Assembly: GCA_006538405.1 (NCBI GenBank)
Contig: BJKQ01000023.1
Span: 217,870 to 281,869 of the forward strand
Reading direction: 5' to 3'
DNA from: Hansfordia pulvinata
Lineage: Eukaryota; Ascomycota; Sordariomycetes; Xylariales
Length of the DNA stretch: 64,000 bases
Shown: in pieces, positions 46,365-57,350 of the stretch
How the letters are laid out: each line of letters starts with the position of its first letter
Numbering within the stretch: the first letter of the stretch is position 1
Notes under the pieces: generated by a model
What the model was told of the DNA's origin: nothing
The model's database searches: none
What the model saw: only the letters and a program-made list of their open reading frames with translations
Position numbers and translations under genes: made by a program

Positions 46365-48908
46365 CTATTCAGAGGACACGATTTGCCGATGCCACGCATC
46401 CAACCCTGGAATCCAAAACCTAGCCTCCGCATGTGCCGAGACCCGCTCGAGCTCGGATATTTGTGTAAGCGATTGTGCCGCCAACTCGGAGTCGTCCTTT
46501 TCTTGCAAAATAACTCGAATAGAGATGTGAATAACCCGAGTAGCATGGCCGCTTGTTGGAGGGAATTGATTCATAATTCCCAACGCTTTGGTCCACCATT
46601 CAAGTGCCTTGTCCCGATTATGCCTTGTCTGCTCCAGCTTGCCCATGGTGATGTTCAGTCGCAGGCGTGACATCTTGGCCATCGGTGAATCATGGTCCAC
46701 GTTGCAACAGATAGAATGTGCCTCTTCGAACCGACCTTGAGCGAATAGACAATCTGCCAATGATATCTGAATTGGAGTTCTGGACGATGAAGGTTCGATT
46801 TTCAGTTGATGGCGCAGGATCAACTCACCTTCCACGGGGTTACCTAGCTCCCTGTGAACATCTGCTATCTCGCAAGAAAGGTCCACGTTGTCCTCGTCGA
46901 AGTAGAGGTGTCCACACTGCGTTTGAATGCACTTGCTCTCGTTCAAGCAAACCAAGGCCTGCTGATGATTTCCTTGATATCGACAAATTCTCCCATGGAG
47001 GACGTTGACTCGGTGAAGAACAACCTTCTCTGCAGACGAATTCCCCGATAGCCACGAGGAAAGGACCCGGATTGAAGCACCCAGGTTCTCGCCCTGGAAT
47101 AGATCTAGTGCTTTCTGATGGATGAAATGGCCACGGGCAGCATTGACGTGCCTGTCATTCCGATGTCCGGAATCAGGACACGGAGACTCTTGGGGGAACT
47201 TCGGTGGTACACCGGCAAGGCGACTTAGGAGCATCTGCCGTTGTGTATAGTGGAGACGAACGAGTTGGCTCGAAGCCTGCGTAATGACCTGTCCTGCAAA
47301 CGAGACGGCTTTTTCTTTCCACCTGCGGTTGGGAAAGCGGCTAGCTTCCAGGAAGCTGAGTGCTAAGTCCTCCTGAGTATGGAGAGGTAGAGCATTCAGA
47401 GCTTCGGGGTCGTGGCGGAGGAACGCCACAAATGCATGTTCTAGATGTGGCTTGACCAGAGCCTCGAGTCTGGGGTTCCTATTCGTGTTAATGTCCTGTC
47501 GAGCTGGTTGGTGCAAATGAACTCAGCTTTGCTCCAGATACTTCCATGAGATTGTCCGATAGGTGATTGCCAGAGCCTGCCAGCGCCACAGAGGGGCTTC
47601 TTCGCCGATACTTCTTAATATCTCGGCTCTCTTGGCACGATGCAGGACAAACGTGGAGTCTGAGAGCTGGGAGATAACACCGGCCGCACAAAGATCGCCC
47701 AGAGCACCGCTCACAAGTATTGCCTGGCTCAATAGCGATTCCAAACCGGGGATTAATCGAGGGGCCCGCGTATCGACCATTTCACCTTCTGATGACCAGC
47801 GCCTGCGTGACCTTGCCCCAGTGCACAGTAACTCCATGGAGAATTTCGATTCGCCAAGAAAGGAAAGCAAAATTGCCAGCAAATCTGTCCCGGATCGAGC
47901 TGCCGAAGGCATATCATTCGCTCGGTGATCGAAGACTTTGGCTGCCGCTAACAAGACCCCCGACCCGACTCTGGGAGGCAGACTGGGTGCCGTGGGAGGT
48001 GCTTGATTCGATTCAGTATGGTTGGCGCCTGATTGGACAAGTGTTATTATGATATAGCCCAGTAAGAACATATTGATCAACCTACCATGAAATGTAGCCA
48101 AGACCTGCTCCACCTGACGTGTATGTTTCCTTGCTTGATTGGCGAAATTGAGATCCCCTCGTGAATGCAGATTCAAGACGGCTTCCTGCACAGTTGGCAT
48201 ACAAGTATTTTCCCATCTGCAGGAAGGTCAGCCGCGTGACTTGAAAATGGTGTGTTTGAACTAACAGTGATCCCTTACTAAGAACACAGAGCACGCCAAT
48301 GCAGGAGGTCTCATCTCTTCCGCTTTGTGCGATCAGGTCAAGATACTGGGCAATCTTCGCCCAGCGTCTGCCGATGTGCAGCATTCTGTACATCTTTTGC
48401 TTGGAAGATTTGATGTCGTCGAAAATGAAATTGAACCTCTTGAAAATCAATGCGGTACTTTGGTTAGTCGGATGCAGCTCCGCCAATGCGTAGCAGAAAA
48501 TCCTTTTGAGTATCTGCGCTGTCTTACTCGTTCGATCGAGGTGCTCCACGGTCAAGTATGCGCGGACCGTGGCATCCACGTGTACCGGAGAGCGCCAGGT
48601 GAGGCTCAAAGACTGGTCACTATTAACTGCCGAGCCATCAAACGTGGCTTCGAGTGCCCTGGGTCTGGCTGATGTTCCGATTAATTTCGAGGCTAGGGAA
48701 GAGGAAGAGCGCAATCGTTCTCGAGCGTTGATGTCGCCATTGTCGAATAGGTGAGGCGCTTGATGCCGCGCCGTAGTCAGGAGGGTAATCTATCCGAGCA
48801 TGTCAGTGTCAGTGGTCATAAAGAATTCTGGAAAGGATGAAAAACTACATCGTCCGGCGTAATGTCGTCATATCTCTGTTGTCGCAATTTTTCGCAGACA
48901 CAAGGCAT
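46365..48908 (-). CDS. multi-exon protein with TPR-like C-terminus, model uncertain
   Basis: Exon 1 (48849-48908, MPCVCEKLRQQRYDDITPDD) and exon 2 (48279-48789) join at phase 0 across a 59-bp intron. A later intron (GTAGGT donor, CAATCAG acceptor, near 48030-48085) also fits its frames. The C-terminal ~380 residues (46365-47516) look like TPR-type helical repeats (HGRICRYQGNHQQALVCLNE; LADCLFAQGRFEEAHSICC). Two points are unclear. The join after exon 2 is out of phase with the obvious acceptor CTGCAG, so either a weaker acceptor is used or a base has been lost. An in-frame TGA at 47523-47525 separates the middle and C-terminal frames; a 72-bp intron (GTATCT to CCCCAG) would remove it. I do not recognise the N-terminal domain. 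A solo first-exon relic of the family lies at 7095-7154. Confidence 0.5.
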
Positions 48909-49984
48909 GTTTCCTTATCAGCGTTGATGCCATGAGATAGGGCTAGCAATCGAGCGGCGTCGAGCGGCGGATGACTGCAGTGAGACTTATGTGTCTTTGA
49001 AGCCGGAGTTGCAGGACGCTAGGTCCTGAAAGGCTAGATTATACTTAAACAAAGATTTAACGCAATACATACTAGCTCATGATTATATGCATGGGCCAGA
49101 AACTCGCCAAGACAAGTCGGCCCGACTATCGGTCATTGTTAGACGTCTGGTGTATTTCCAGTTAGATAGCGTGGAATCATGGGCTAAACCAGGCCATTCA
49201 CGACCACTCCCTACCAGTAGCCCAGTTTCTTGGATAGCCAGAGCGCCAGGAGAATATCTGGAGAGACTAAACATTTTTGGGGTGTGATTGTTGAGGTAGT
49301 AGATAATTCACATACTCGAGCTTTTTGTGCGCGTCCTTCGATGCGTCGACACTGTTGCCCTGCGCGCTTACGTATTGAAATTATATGACTGGGATAGGAA
49401 CTTGGAAAGGATGCAAAGGTTGGTCATCGAGTCCATCCACTCGTTCGTTATGTATGACTTCCGATTGGTAATCATGCCCCTCAGTCTCATCATAATTCAT
49501 AAATGCCCTCTCAAAGGCAACGCGAGGATGGAACTTGAGAATCGTCAAAATGCTTTTTTAAAACAGTGCGGACGTCAACTCACTTGTCACAGGTCCCGGG
49601 ACTGCTTTGAGGATTGCATCATGTGGCGGAAATTTGGAGATTGATCTCACCCTTCCCCCAGCAGAAGCGAAGCTCAAAATTATCGGGACTTTAAGAAGAA
49701 CATCTTCAGTCACAGCTTGCGAGCTACTTTGTTGTTGACTCAATCATTCGGCTGGCTACTCTGGATAGTCTAGCCATAGCGGGTTAGAGACGTGCACGCC
49801 AACATCGCAGTTTTGGAGATTTATTCAAGCGGGTCAATGGAGTGCGTGTCCTACATCATTCAGCTACGCTAAGCCAATCACGGACACATTGGTCTCGAAT
49901 TTATGGATTAGTACTAAATGTAAACAACGCGACTCGCGTCGCGTCGCCTCGCAAATCATCATTCAATTACAATCACCAACCACC
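48909..49984. other. intergenic, divergent promoters expected
   Basis: Between two divergently transcribed genes. Contains a short GC-rich CGCGTCGC-type repeat near 49930-49950 just before the start of the next gene. No other feature recognised. Confidence 0.4.
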
Positions 49985-52215
49985 ATGGACAATCAGGAAG
50001 ATGAACTCAAGAGGCTCAGGCTGCTTCTCGATGAAGCGAGGCGCCAGCGAGATGAAGAAAACCGCCGACGACAAGACGCAGAGAAGGCCGCTCAGTCATC
50101 ACAACCACAGTCGCTCCAGGATTTTCTCAAAAGCTGCCATGAGCTGAGCCTCGCCATCAAAGTTATCACTGAACCCTCTTCGACCACCCAGGGCGACACG
50201 ACAAACCCAACAGGCCGAATCTACCCGCAGCAGATCGTCCGCTGGCAGTCCTTCCCCTCAGAGCAAGAAGCTATCTGGAACGTCCTGTCGACGGGGTCAT
50301 CATTCCCCTCCGATCCCGTGTTTCCTTCTTCGACCCAGCTTGACTACGTCAAAACCCTTATTCGCCCTATCAGCAGCGAGCTCGGACTCCGCGACTTCGA
50401 GCGTGACACAGTCGAGAATATCGTCCGCAAATTGTTTGATGCCACATACAATGACAAGCACCTGCGATCGGAACTGGACTTGAACGGCACACTCTCGTTT
50501 GAAAGCCATACAAATCTGGGCGAGATTGACGAGTCTCTCACCAGCTCCATGGAAGCCATGTCCGTTGGCGCTCATCCTCGACAGCCAGCTGCTCCGAGGA
50601 TCAGGCGGAAGGCCCGGGGCAAGGGAAATCGCGCCGACCAGTTTTGTATCTACGAAGATGCGTTTGGTCAGAAGGTTCCTGCTGTGGCAATCGAATACAA
50701 ACCACCCCACAAGTTGAGCCGCGACACCCTTGTCACTGGTCTCTCATCCAATATTCAACCCGAAAAGGACATCATCCACCAATCTGGCGAAGGCTTCGAA
50801 TTTGCTGCCCAGAGGCTCTCGGCTGCCGTCATCACACAGTTGTTCTCATATATGATTGGCAAAGGCGTGCAGTACGGGTATATTTGCACTGGGGAGGTTA
50901 TTGTTTTTCTGCACATCCCGGACGACCCTGCCGTCGTCGAGTATTACATATGCATCCCCAACGAGGATGTGATGGATGATGACGAGGCCAAGCTGCAACG
51001 GACTGCTGTGTCACAGATTTTCGCCTTCGTTCTCCAGGCTGTTCGTGCTGAGCCACCCCCAGCGGCATGGCACGATGCAGCGGAAAAGCTTGGTATCTGG
51101 GCTGTCGAATACGACGACGTGCTAAAGAACATACCACCGAGTGAGCGGAAACCAGTGCGGGCTTCCCCTTACGTTCCCTCACGATGGAAAGGCTTTTCTC
51201 GGTCCCCAATTCGCACTCGGTCCCGATGCAAGCCGCACGGAGACGATTCACCGCAGAGGGACAATGATGATGATGACGAAGGAAATCATTCATCGCCATC
51301 GCCATCGCCAACGCCGGGTCCACATGCTCGTTTCGCACAGAAAATTTCTCGTGTGTCACAAACTCGGGTCAGCGGAACAGTCAACGGCATACCGAGAGCA
51401 GCACCGGAAAGACTAGGGTTCATGACCGTCCTTACTGCTCGCAGGAATGTCTTTCTGGCCTTGCGCGTGGGGGCTCCATGGACAGGAGGTGTCCAAACCT
51501 GAGGGATCACAGGAAGAAACACCCCAAGCTATCCAGGTTCATCCAGCTCATTCGCGGCCAACTCGCCTATGATCGAGGTCGCAACGCGGATTGTGCTCCT
51601 CTTTATCTCTCCGGTGCTCTTGGGGCGCTCTTCAAAGTACGACTGTCTTCGCACGGTTACACCTTTGTCGCCAAGGGCATGGAGCGTCTCGACTTGGATC
51701 GTTTACAACATGAAGCACAGGTTTACGCTCGGCTTGAACCCTTGCAAGGGCTATGTGTGCCAGTGCTTCTAGGGATGGTCGAACTGGTTTTGCCTTACTA
51801 CTACGACCATGGCGTTTTTACCCATTTCATGCTTCTGAGCCATGGCGGGAGGCCTTTGTTCGACCGCACCAGCCAGGATGAGAAACAGACAATCCTGCGC
51901 AAGATTGATATTGCTTATCAAAAGATACACCGTCTCGGAGTGCTCCACCGCGATGCTGAAGCGCGGAACCTGCTTTACGACGAGCGACGAAGAGAAGTCA
52001 TGGTGATTGATTTTGAGAGGTCTGCATTGAGTGATATGAAGGAACCTGTACATAGCTGCCGTCTGCCACTCGGGGAACTGGATTCGGAGCAAATCATGCA
52101 AAGGAAGAAGAACGATTTGGAAGGCCTGAAATCTGCTCACAGACCCGGAAAACCAGATTGTTTTCAAGCCGAGCTAAACAATGTCAGGCACAAGGTAGTT
52201 CGTATCTTGGGGTAG
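49985..52215 (+). CDS. fungal kinase-like protein, frame broken in a simple-repeat region
   Basis: The start is the ATG at 49985 (CACCATGG, MDNQEDELKRLRLLLDEARR), which opens a coiled-coil N-terminus. The first frame runs to 51502. The second frame ends at 52215, and its homologous reading reaches back to at least 51361 (VHDRPYCSQECLSGLARGGS). The switch of frame lies between 51268 and 51360, in or just after a GAT/CAT-rich repeat. The C-terminal half has features of an atypical protein kinase: GALFKVRLSSHGYTFVAKG with a Lys, HRLGVLHRDAEARNLL (an HRDxxxxN loop) and VMVIDFERS at the DFG position. Proteins of this architecture are widespread in Sordariomycetes, usually annotated as hypothetical or kinase-like; I name the family by pattern only. 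Without an intron in the break region, the copy is a pseudogene. Confidence 0.65.
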
Positions 52216-53303
52216 CCTTATATGAATGATGAAATACTAGGCTCTGACACAATGTAGCTCTAGAGCTAGTCTTTGAACATGATTACAGTCCTAAATCCAG
52301 CACAGACTTTGTCCAATTTGTGAAATGAAAAGCCCGGTCTGAGTCTTGTTGGCACTTGATGCGAACTTTACGGAAAACCTGACTCGTGGAGTATATCATT
52401 GTCTTTCTGCTTTCGCATCGCTTGACTCGACAGGTCGCAGTGGGCGATGTACTTAGGCTTGCTTGGTGAAAGCACGCCTCTGCACTAAGGGACAGAAGAA
52501 GAACCTCAGTCGCGCCATGTTTTAGCGAGCTTTCTGGGCTATCTTAGCGCATCTGGAGCCTATTTAGCGATCCATGCGCGGACCCGGTAAATCTAATTCC
52601 TATTTTAATAACCTCTGAAACCGTCATACCAACTGCGAAAACTGGGTGCAACGCAGTCCCATCGCTTTACGGAGCATTCAAGTCAACTTGTGACTCAATG
52701 ATGCAAATGATCGTGCCAGGTGAGATTTTTTCAGTGGTTGCGAGAATCTTCAAGTTCTATAGAGAGACGTAGTCAGCTATTTGTAAGCTGGCAGCGGTGA
52801 CCTGCAGGTTACTGCCAAATTCAGGGCTGGCCATGATTGGCAGGGCATCCTGATGCTTCCTAGAAGTGGAGGTATTTCCGATCCCGTAGCTGACAATTTT
52901 GCGAAGCAAGATAGACTTTGAAATTACAATTTTTGAAGAAACGGTTGTTTTGGTTAAAATATATTGACTCGGGCCCCCAAACTCCTATCAATGGTATTGC
53001 CCTCGTTGCTCCTGGCGTCGTGAAGTGTGTAACTGTTTTTATGTCGCGCATTCCTTCAGAATATGTGACTCCATGCATGTAAGATGAGTTTGAATGCATC
53101 CTAGGCAACCCGCAGAGGGGATCTTCATCTTCCATCGCTCTCCGACCCTTATTCGTAGTTTTTCACATACTCCTGGAGCCCTTCCGTAGACAAATCAGAA
53201 ACGACTCAAGAAATTTGCTGTACTTTATCAAGCCGTTTTGCTTAAGATAACTCAACTTTCGTAAGAATCCAGGGCTTTATACTGTCAAGAATGCCAAGTG
53301 GTT
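52216..53303. other. intergenic, no supported gene
   Basis: One 91-aa minus-strand ORF (52860-53135, MEDEDPLCGLPRMHSNSSYM) is open but has no recognised domain and may be chance. Nothing else found. Confidence 0.35.
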
Positions 53304-55034
53304 TCACAAACCGGCTACCCCATTTCTTCCTTTCTCTATCTGTACGGGCCTGTATTCAACCTCAGCAAAGTGGATGTCGGCATTTTGAATTGCCTCCTCC
53401 CTAATGCGACCCGCGAATCCCGCATCACCACATGCTGAGAATCGTCAGTACACAAACAAATAAGATTTAAATCCCCCACCGTGAACTTACCGACAACGAT
53501 ACTTTTACCTGGTGACTTGATACCAGCACTTATCTCTTTATAGATACCTTGGTCATATATGTTGGAGCTCTGGTTTGGATACAGACAATGCCAATATGCG
53601 TTGGGAGCAAAAGGAGGACTGCGCCGCTGTGGAGATGGGTAGATGCACCAAATGCAGAAGAGCCTCTGTGAAGTATTAGCAATAATGATTCCCCATGGGC
53701 CATAGCAGAAACATATACATTGGACGGGTCAAGCTGTTGTAGAGACTGAAGCTCGTCCCGAAGCCATTTTTGCTGTGAGTTTTGCTCCAAAACCCAGAAA
53801 AGATCTATCTTTCGTGTTTTATCTCGAAATGGACGATTTCCTGTATGGGTTCTCGACTCATTTTGCAGTTTTCGCAACTCGGTGTCGTGAGCCTGACGTC
53901 GCGCAAGGTCGAGTGCGTATGGTAGTACGCCTGCTATTCCAGCTCCCTTGGCAGCTAGAATGACGTTTTCAAAGCGATAAAGCTTGAGGTCCTGTCCATA
54001 GGGCCCGTCAAGAAGCACGCTGCGTAGGCTTTCAGGTTTTTGAAACAATCTCTCCACAGATCCCTGTCTTTTCATGAGGAAAAGTATAGAGGACCGACTG
54101 TCTTCACCTCTTCCTGGGGTCCACCATGCAACTGTCATAGGCAGGCCCTGCGCCCTATACCTGAAGGGTCCATGGTGAAAATACAGGTAAAAGTAGCATC
54201 CTGGGTAGACGACCAACCCTCGACGATTCTCCACTCGAGCGTGTAGGAGATCCTGGGTGGCCCTTACATCGACCCTGGCGCTGCCGATATATAAGCATCG
54301 GGTTAAGCGAAAGATTGTAGTGAAAGCCCAGAAACCACATGAGCAGCTCGCAATCACCTTTGCCAGGGGGCGCGGCAGCGAGAAAACATGCCACATGACA
54401 GAGGCAATAATGAATAAAGAGAGGACAAAATGGATCCTCCGAAACAGATCATGGTGTATGCGGCGGACAATGCAAATGGACGCAAGACCGATGAGGAGTA
54501 GCGACAAAGAGGCCTTATATGGAGTGTCAGTAATTCTAATCAGAACCGAAGAAGCGAGGTACTTACACAGTATCCCGAAGTGGTCATCTCAGGGTAAGAT
54601 TGAGGAGGCAGTAGCGATATGACAGCATGAATAAGAGCTTCAATGATAGCTACTCTCCCGAACCAATGATGTGCAAGATAATAGTGTGGTAATGGAAACC
54701 CGATAAAGCTCATGAGGGGATTTGTCCTCCCTCTGAAGTACAAAGGAACTAGGTTGACCAAAGCAGCGAAAGCGGCACGTTTTGATAAACTAGACCGGTC
54801 TCGGACTGAGTAGCCAAGGACTAGGCCATTTATAGCGAGATATACTGTAAGATAAATCACCTCCAAACGGCTGATGCTTCCCGTGTAGCCGTTGCGCGAG
54901 ATGACGAGTGGGTATTGAACGTGGGACCTGAAGGCGTGACCAAATCTAGCGACAATAAGAAGGGCGATCGGTCGCAGCGTGAATAGAATAATGATGGACG
55001 CAAGCGTCAGTCCATAGACGACTGAAGGCTCCAT
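53304..55034 (-). CDS. ferric-reductase-type transmembrane oxidoreductase, four exons, 522 aa
   Basis: Exons 54567-55034, 53719-54513, 53491-53665 and 53304-53434 splice at phases 0, 0 and 1 through short introns (donors GTAAGT, GTATAT, GTAAGT); the product is 522 aa. An ATG at 55073 would add 13 residues. Four heme-ligand histidines stand at normal spacing: H123 and H136, H184 and H198, giving the bis-heme core of the FRE/NOX-like family, which moves electrons from NADPH across the membrane, usually to Fe(III) or Cu(II). The NAD(P)-binding half has GPYG at 326-329 and GxGIAG at 346-351, and the end CGDAGFAGRIREEA is the family's conserved Cys-Gly motif. The FAD-binding H-P-F-T motif is altered to LPMTV (280-284). 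The gene is structurally intact, in contrast to its neighbours. Transcription is away from the copy C module. Confidence 0.85.
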
Positions 55035-55073
55035 TGTGAAGGTGAGACTTACAATTAAGCCTCGAATGGTCAT

Positions 55074-55579
55074 AATTGGCGATCCATATTATCTATGTAG
55101 AAGCATACGTACCTTCATTCCGTGCTGGGTATGGCTGTGCACAGCGCATTGGTAGAAAAGACCGAATTTGGCCATGGTGGATCACCCCCACAAATGCCAT
55201 TTTCTGCCATTTTCTTTTTAACTTGCGGGCGCCTCTGAATGCCGATAACCGCCTAACGTACTTTAAGCCAATTCAGCCTGACATTTTGCTATTTTCGGTT
55301 TCTGTTCAAGTGCATTCTTGTCGTCTTATGGAGAAATGACCCACAAGCCAGCGCAAGTATATTTATGAATGACTTGGAACGTCTTTGTCGTTTCTCACGT
55401 CAGGCCCCCCATGTCAAACCAAGTATTGACTGTACCGCCGCGTTTAGTGTGAAGCAAATAAAGCCCATTTGTTTCTGAGAGAGGTTGGGCAGACATCCGA
55501 AATTTCCGAGGACGGTTCGTCACGGGAGATATGACATTACTCGAGAAGCAGTTCTCTCCACCGTATAAACAAAGCGCTG
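55074..55579. other. intergenic upstream of the ferric-reductase gene
   Basis: Contains the likely promoter of the minus-strand reductase. No ORF with a recognised domain. Confidence 0.4.
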
Positions 55580-55700
55580 TTGAGCAGAGAGGCCATCAGG
55601 GAGGCGCCCACGAGGTGCACGACACGAAGAGGTCCCAGTACCTTTGAACCTGACACCGACAGCGAGAGCGACACCATTTTTAACTTTCAGTTGCATGCAC
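55580..55700 (+). pseudogene. module protein 2 (238-aa family), copy C, 3'-end relic
   Basis: A fragment with GHQGG-like sequence is followed, in a shifted frame, by FEPDTDSESDTIFNF, matching the GGHQ repeats and acidic end (FDADSDSDTVSDF) of the intact copy. The 5' three quarters is missing and frames are broken. It sits in the same position relative to the 221-aa gene as the copy A gene does. Confidence 0.55.
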
Positions 55701-56404
55701 TTCCGCGGTTGGGCATCCCTCCCAGCCCCAGTAGCCAAAGCTCCACATTAACCGCCGAAGTTAATCTCGATGAGTCTGAGTGTCGGATGCAGGCGTGATC
55801 TGGATATTTGATGTTAGTACTGGGGTCGAGCGGAGACTGATGCTTAATCTGGCTCGTTTGTACAGTGAAAAGAAATCGGATTCGACCGCGGTCATTTGCA
55901 GCTATTGCAAAGATGGCAGTCGAGCATATTGCATCATGCTATCGTATCGTGCATCGGGACTAGGGTGAACCTACCTTTGGCCAACTTGTCGGCAAACCTA
56001 CTTGGTGTTGGTTATTGATTTCGGTCATTATATGCGAAGGTAGTTACACTGCATAAGCGTGAAACAAGCCGCTTCACAAGCCAACATTTTAAATCGTGCT
56101 TTGAGAGAAGAATGAGGCAGATATCCATGCCTAGTCAACTAACCAATGATCCCTTATTGTGTTCGTAGAACATCGGCTGCATCGATGCTTGCACGGCTTT
56201 ACTCGAGTCAAGGATGGACCAATGACGAAATGGTTGGGTAAATACTTCAGTACCAGCCTGTCAAATCAAACAAACATGCATACAGCCCGCATCCGATGGA
56301 CTCCTCCAAGTGAACATTTTGCCTAGCCAGCTAAGCGATGCTCATGCACAGGACAACTCTTGGGCTACGCGATGTGCCCCAACACCATGCACGCCCTGTC
56401 CCTG

Positions 56405-57070
56405 CTAGGTACGTCGTGCTCGTTTCCCCCCTTTGGCATCACCAAGCTCTTCATCGTCGAACTCCTTGTTGCCCCGTTTCAGTCCTGCAGCCTGGCGCCC
56501 GCCCCTTCCACGACCTGGTCGGCGAGCCGCTGCCCCATCAAAAGCACGTCTTTCCGAGGTAACCCTGTCATCCCCCACAAATTGAACCCCTTCCATTGGT
56601 GACAACATTGACGACTGCACAGCATGGGGTTCCCGTTGAACGCCCACGGGACTTGGCGTTGGCGCTAAGAGCATCAGGGGCTCATTGGTGGAGGTGCTCA
56701 CACTGTAGCTCTGATCATCGCAACAAAGTAAAACAAAATGGTGGAGGGGCTTCGTCCATGCAAGGTCGACCTGAATGGTGGGCCAGGGGGCGTTTCCTGC
56801 GTATTCAGCAATGGCGAATACAACAGAGCACACAGGATCGGTGCCTAGGATTGAAGCTGTTGGCATGCATAGCTGTTTCCAATGATCGACGAGGCCGCTA
56901 GGAGAAGTGATTCCTTCGTAATAGGTCGATAGCGCCAAGCACGCAAGCCTGACACGCATGCCCACAACAGGCTTCTGTAATTTTGTAAGTACTTGGCAAG
57001 TGATATCCATCGCGACAGCAGTCAAATCAATGGCAATGGTAGTGCAAGAGCTCAGCGAAATAATGCTCAT
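56405..57070 (-). CDS. module protein 3 (221 aa), intact copy C
   Basis: A single open frame of 221 aa starting at an ATG (MSIISLSSCTTIAIDLTAVA). The middle contains VVGMRVRLACLALSTYY and a Cys/Ser-rich region; the last ~60 residues are basic and Gly/Arg-rich (AARRPGRGRGGRQAAG, then KRARRT), as in nucleic-acid-binding or nuclear-localised tails. No named domain is recognised. Copies A and B carry N-terminal and C-terminal pieces that align with it, and their upstream sequence DPYCHLAPWLK is not found here, so this copy may have a different 5' end. Confidence 0.55.
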   Translation of the reverse strand: MSIISLSSCTTIAIDLTAVAMDITCQVLTKLQKPVVGMRVRLACLALSTYYEGITSPSGLVDHWKQLCMPTASILGTDPVCSVVFAIAEYAGNAPWPTIQVDLAWTKPLHHFVLLCCDDQSYSVSTSTNEPLMLLAPTPSPVGVQREPHAVQSSMLSPMEGVQFVGDDRVTSERRAFDGAAARRPGRGRGGRQAAGLKRGNKEFDDEELGDAKGGKRARRT

Positions 57071-57350
57071 GTCAGCATGAGGGAACGCCTGTCCATTACG
57101 ATACCACCAAGGGATTATAATTCCTACAGGATAGACTCAAAACCGTTTCCTGATCTGCTGACGGAGTGGGGCCACGGCGCTTGACCAAAAACTGTTCCCA
57201 AATCCTGCAACAGTGTAACTTGCAACAAAATGGAACCAGTAGATATGACTTTCAGCACCAGGACAGAAGAAAATGACAAGACCGTGCTGAAATCGGAAAG
57301 AAATCGAAAAACACCAGGAACCGTGTTCATTTGCCTGCGGCAACGATAAC

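Noticed and set aside
52860..53135. 91-aa minus-strand ORF as a gene
   Set aside because: No domain, no splice partner that fits, A/T-rich surroundings; left as a note in the intergenic entry.
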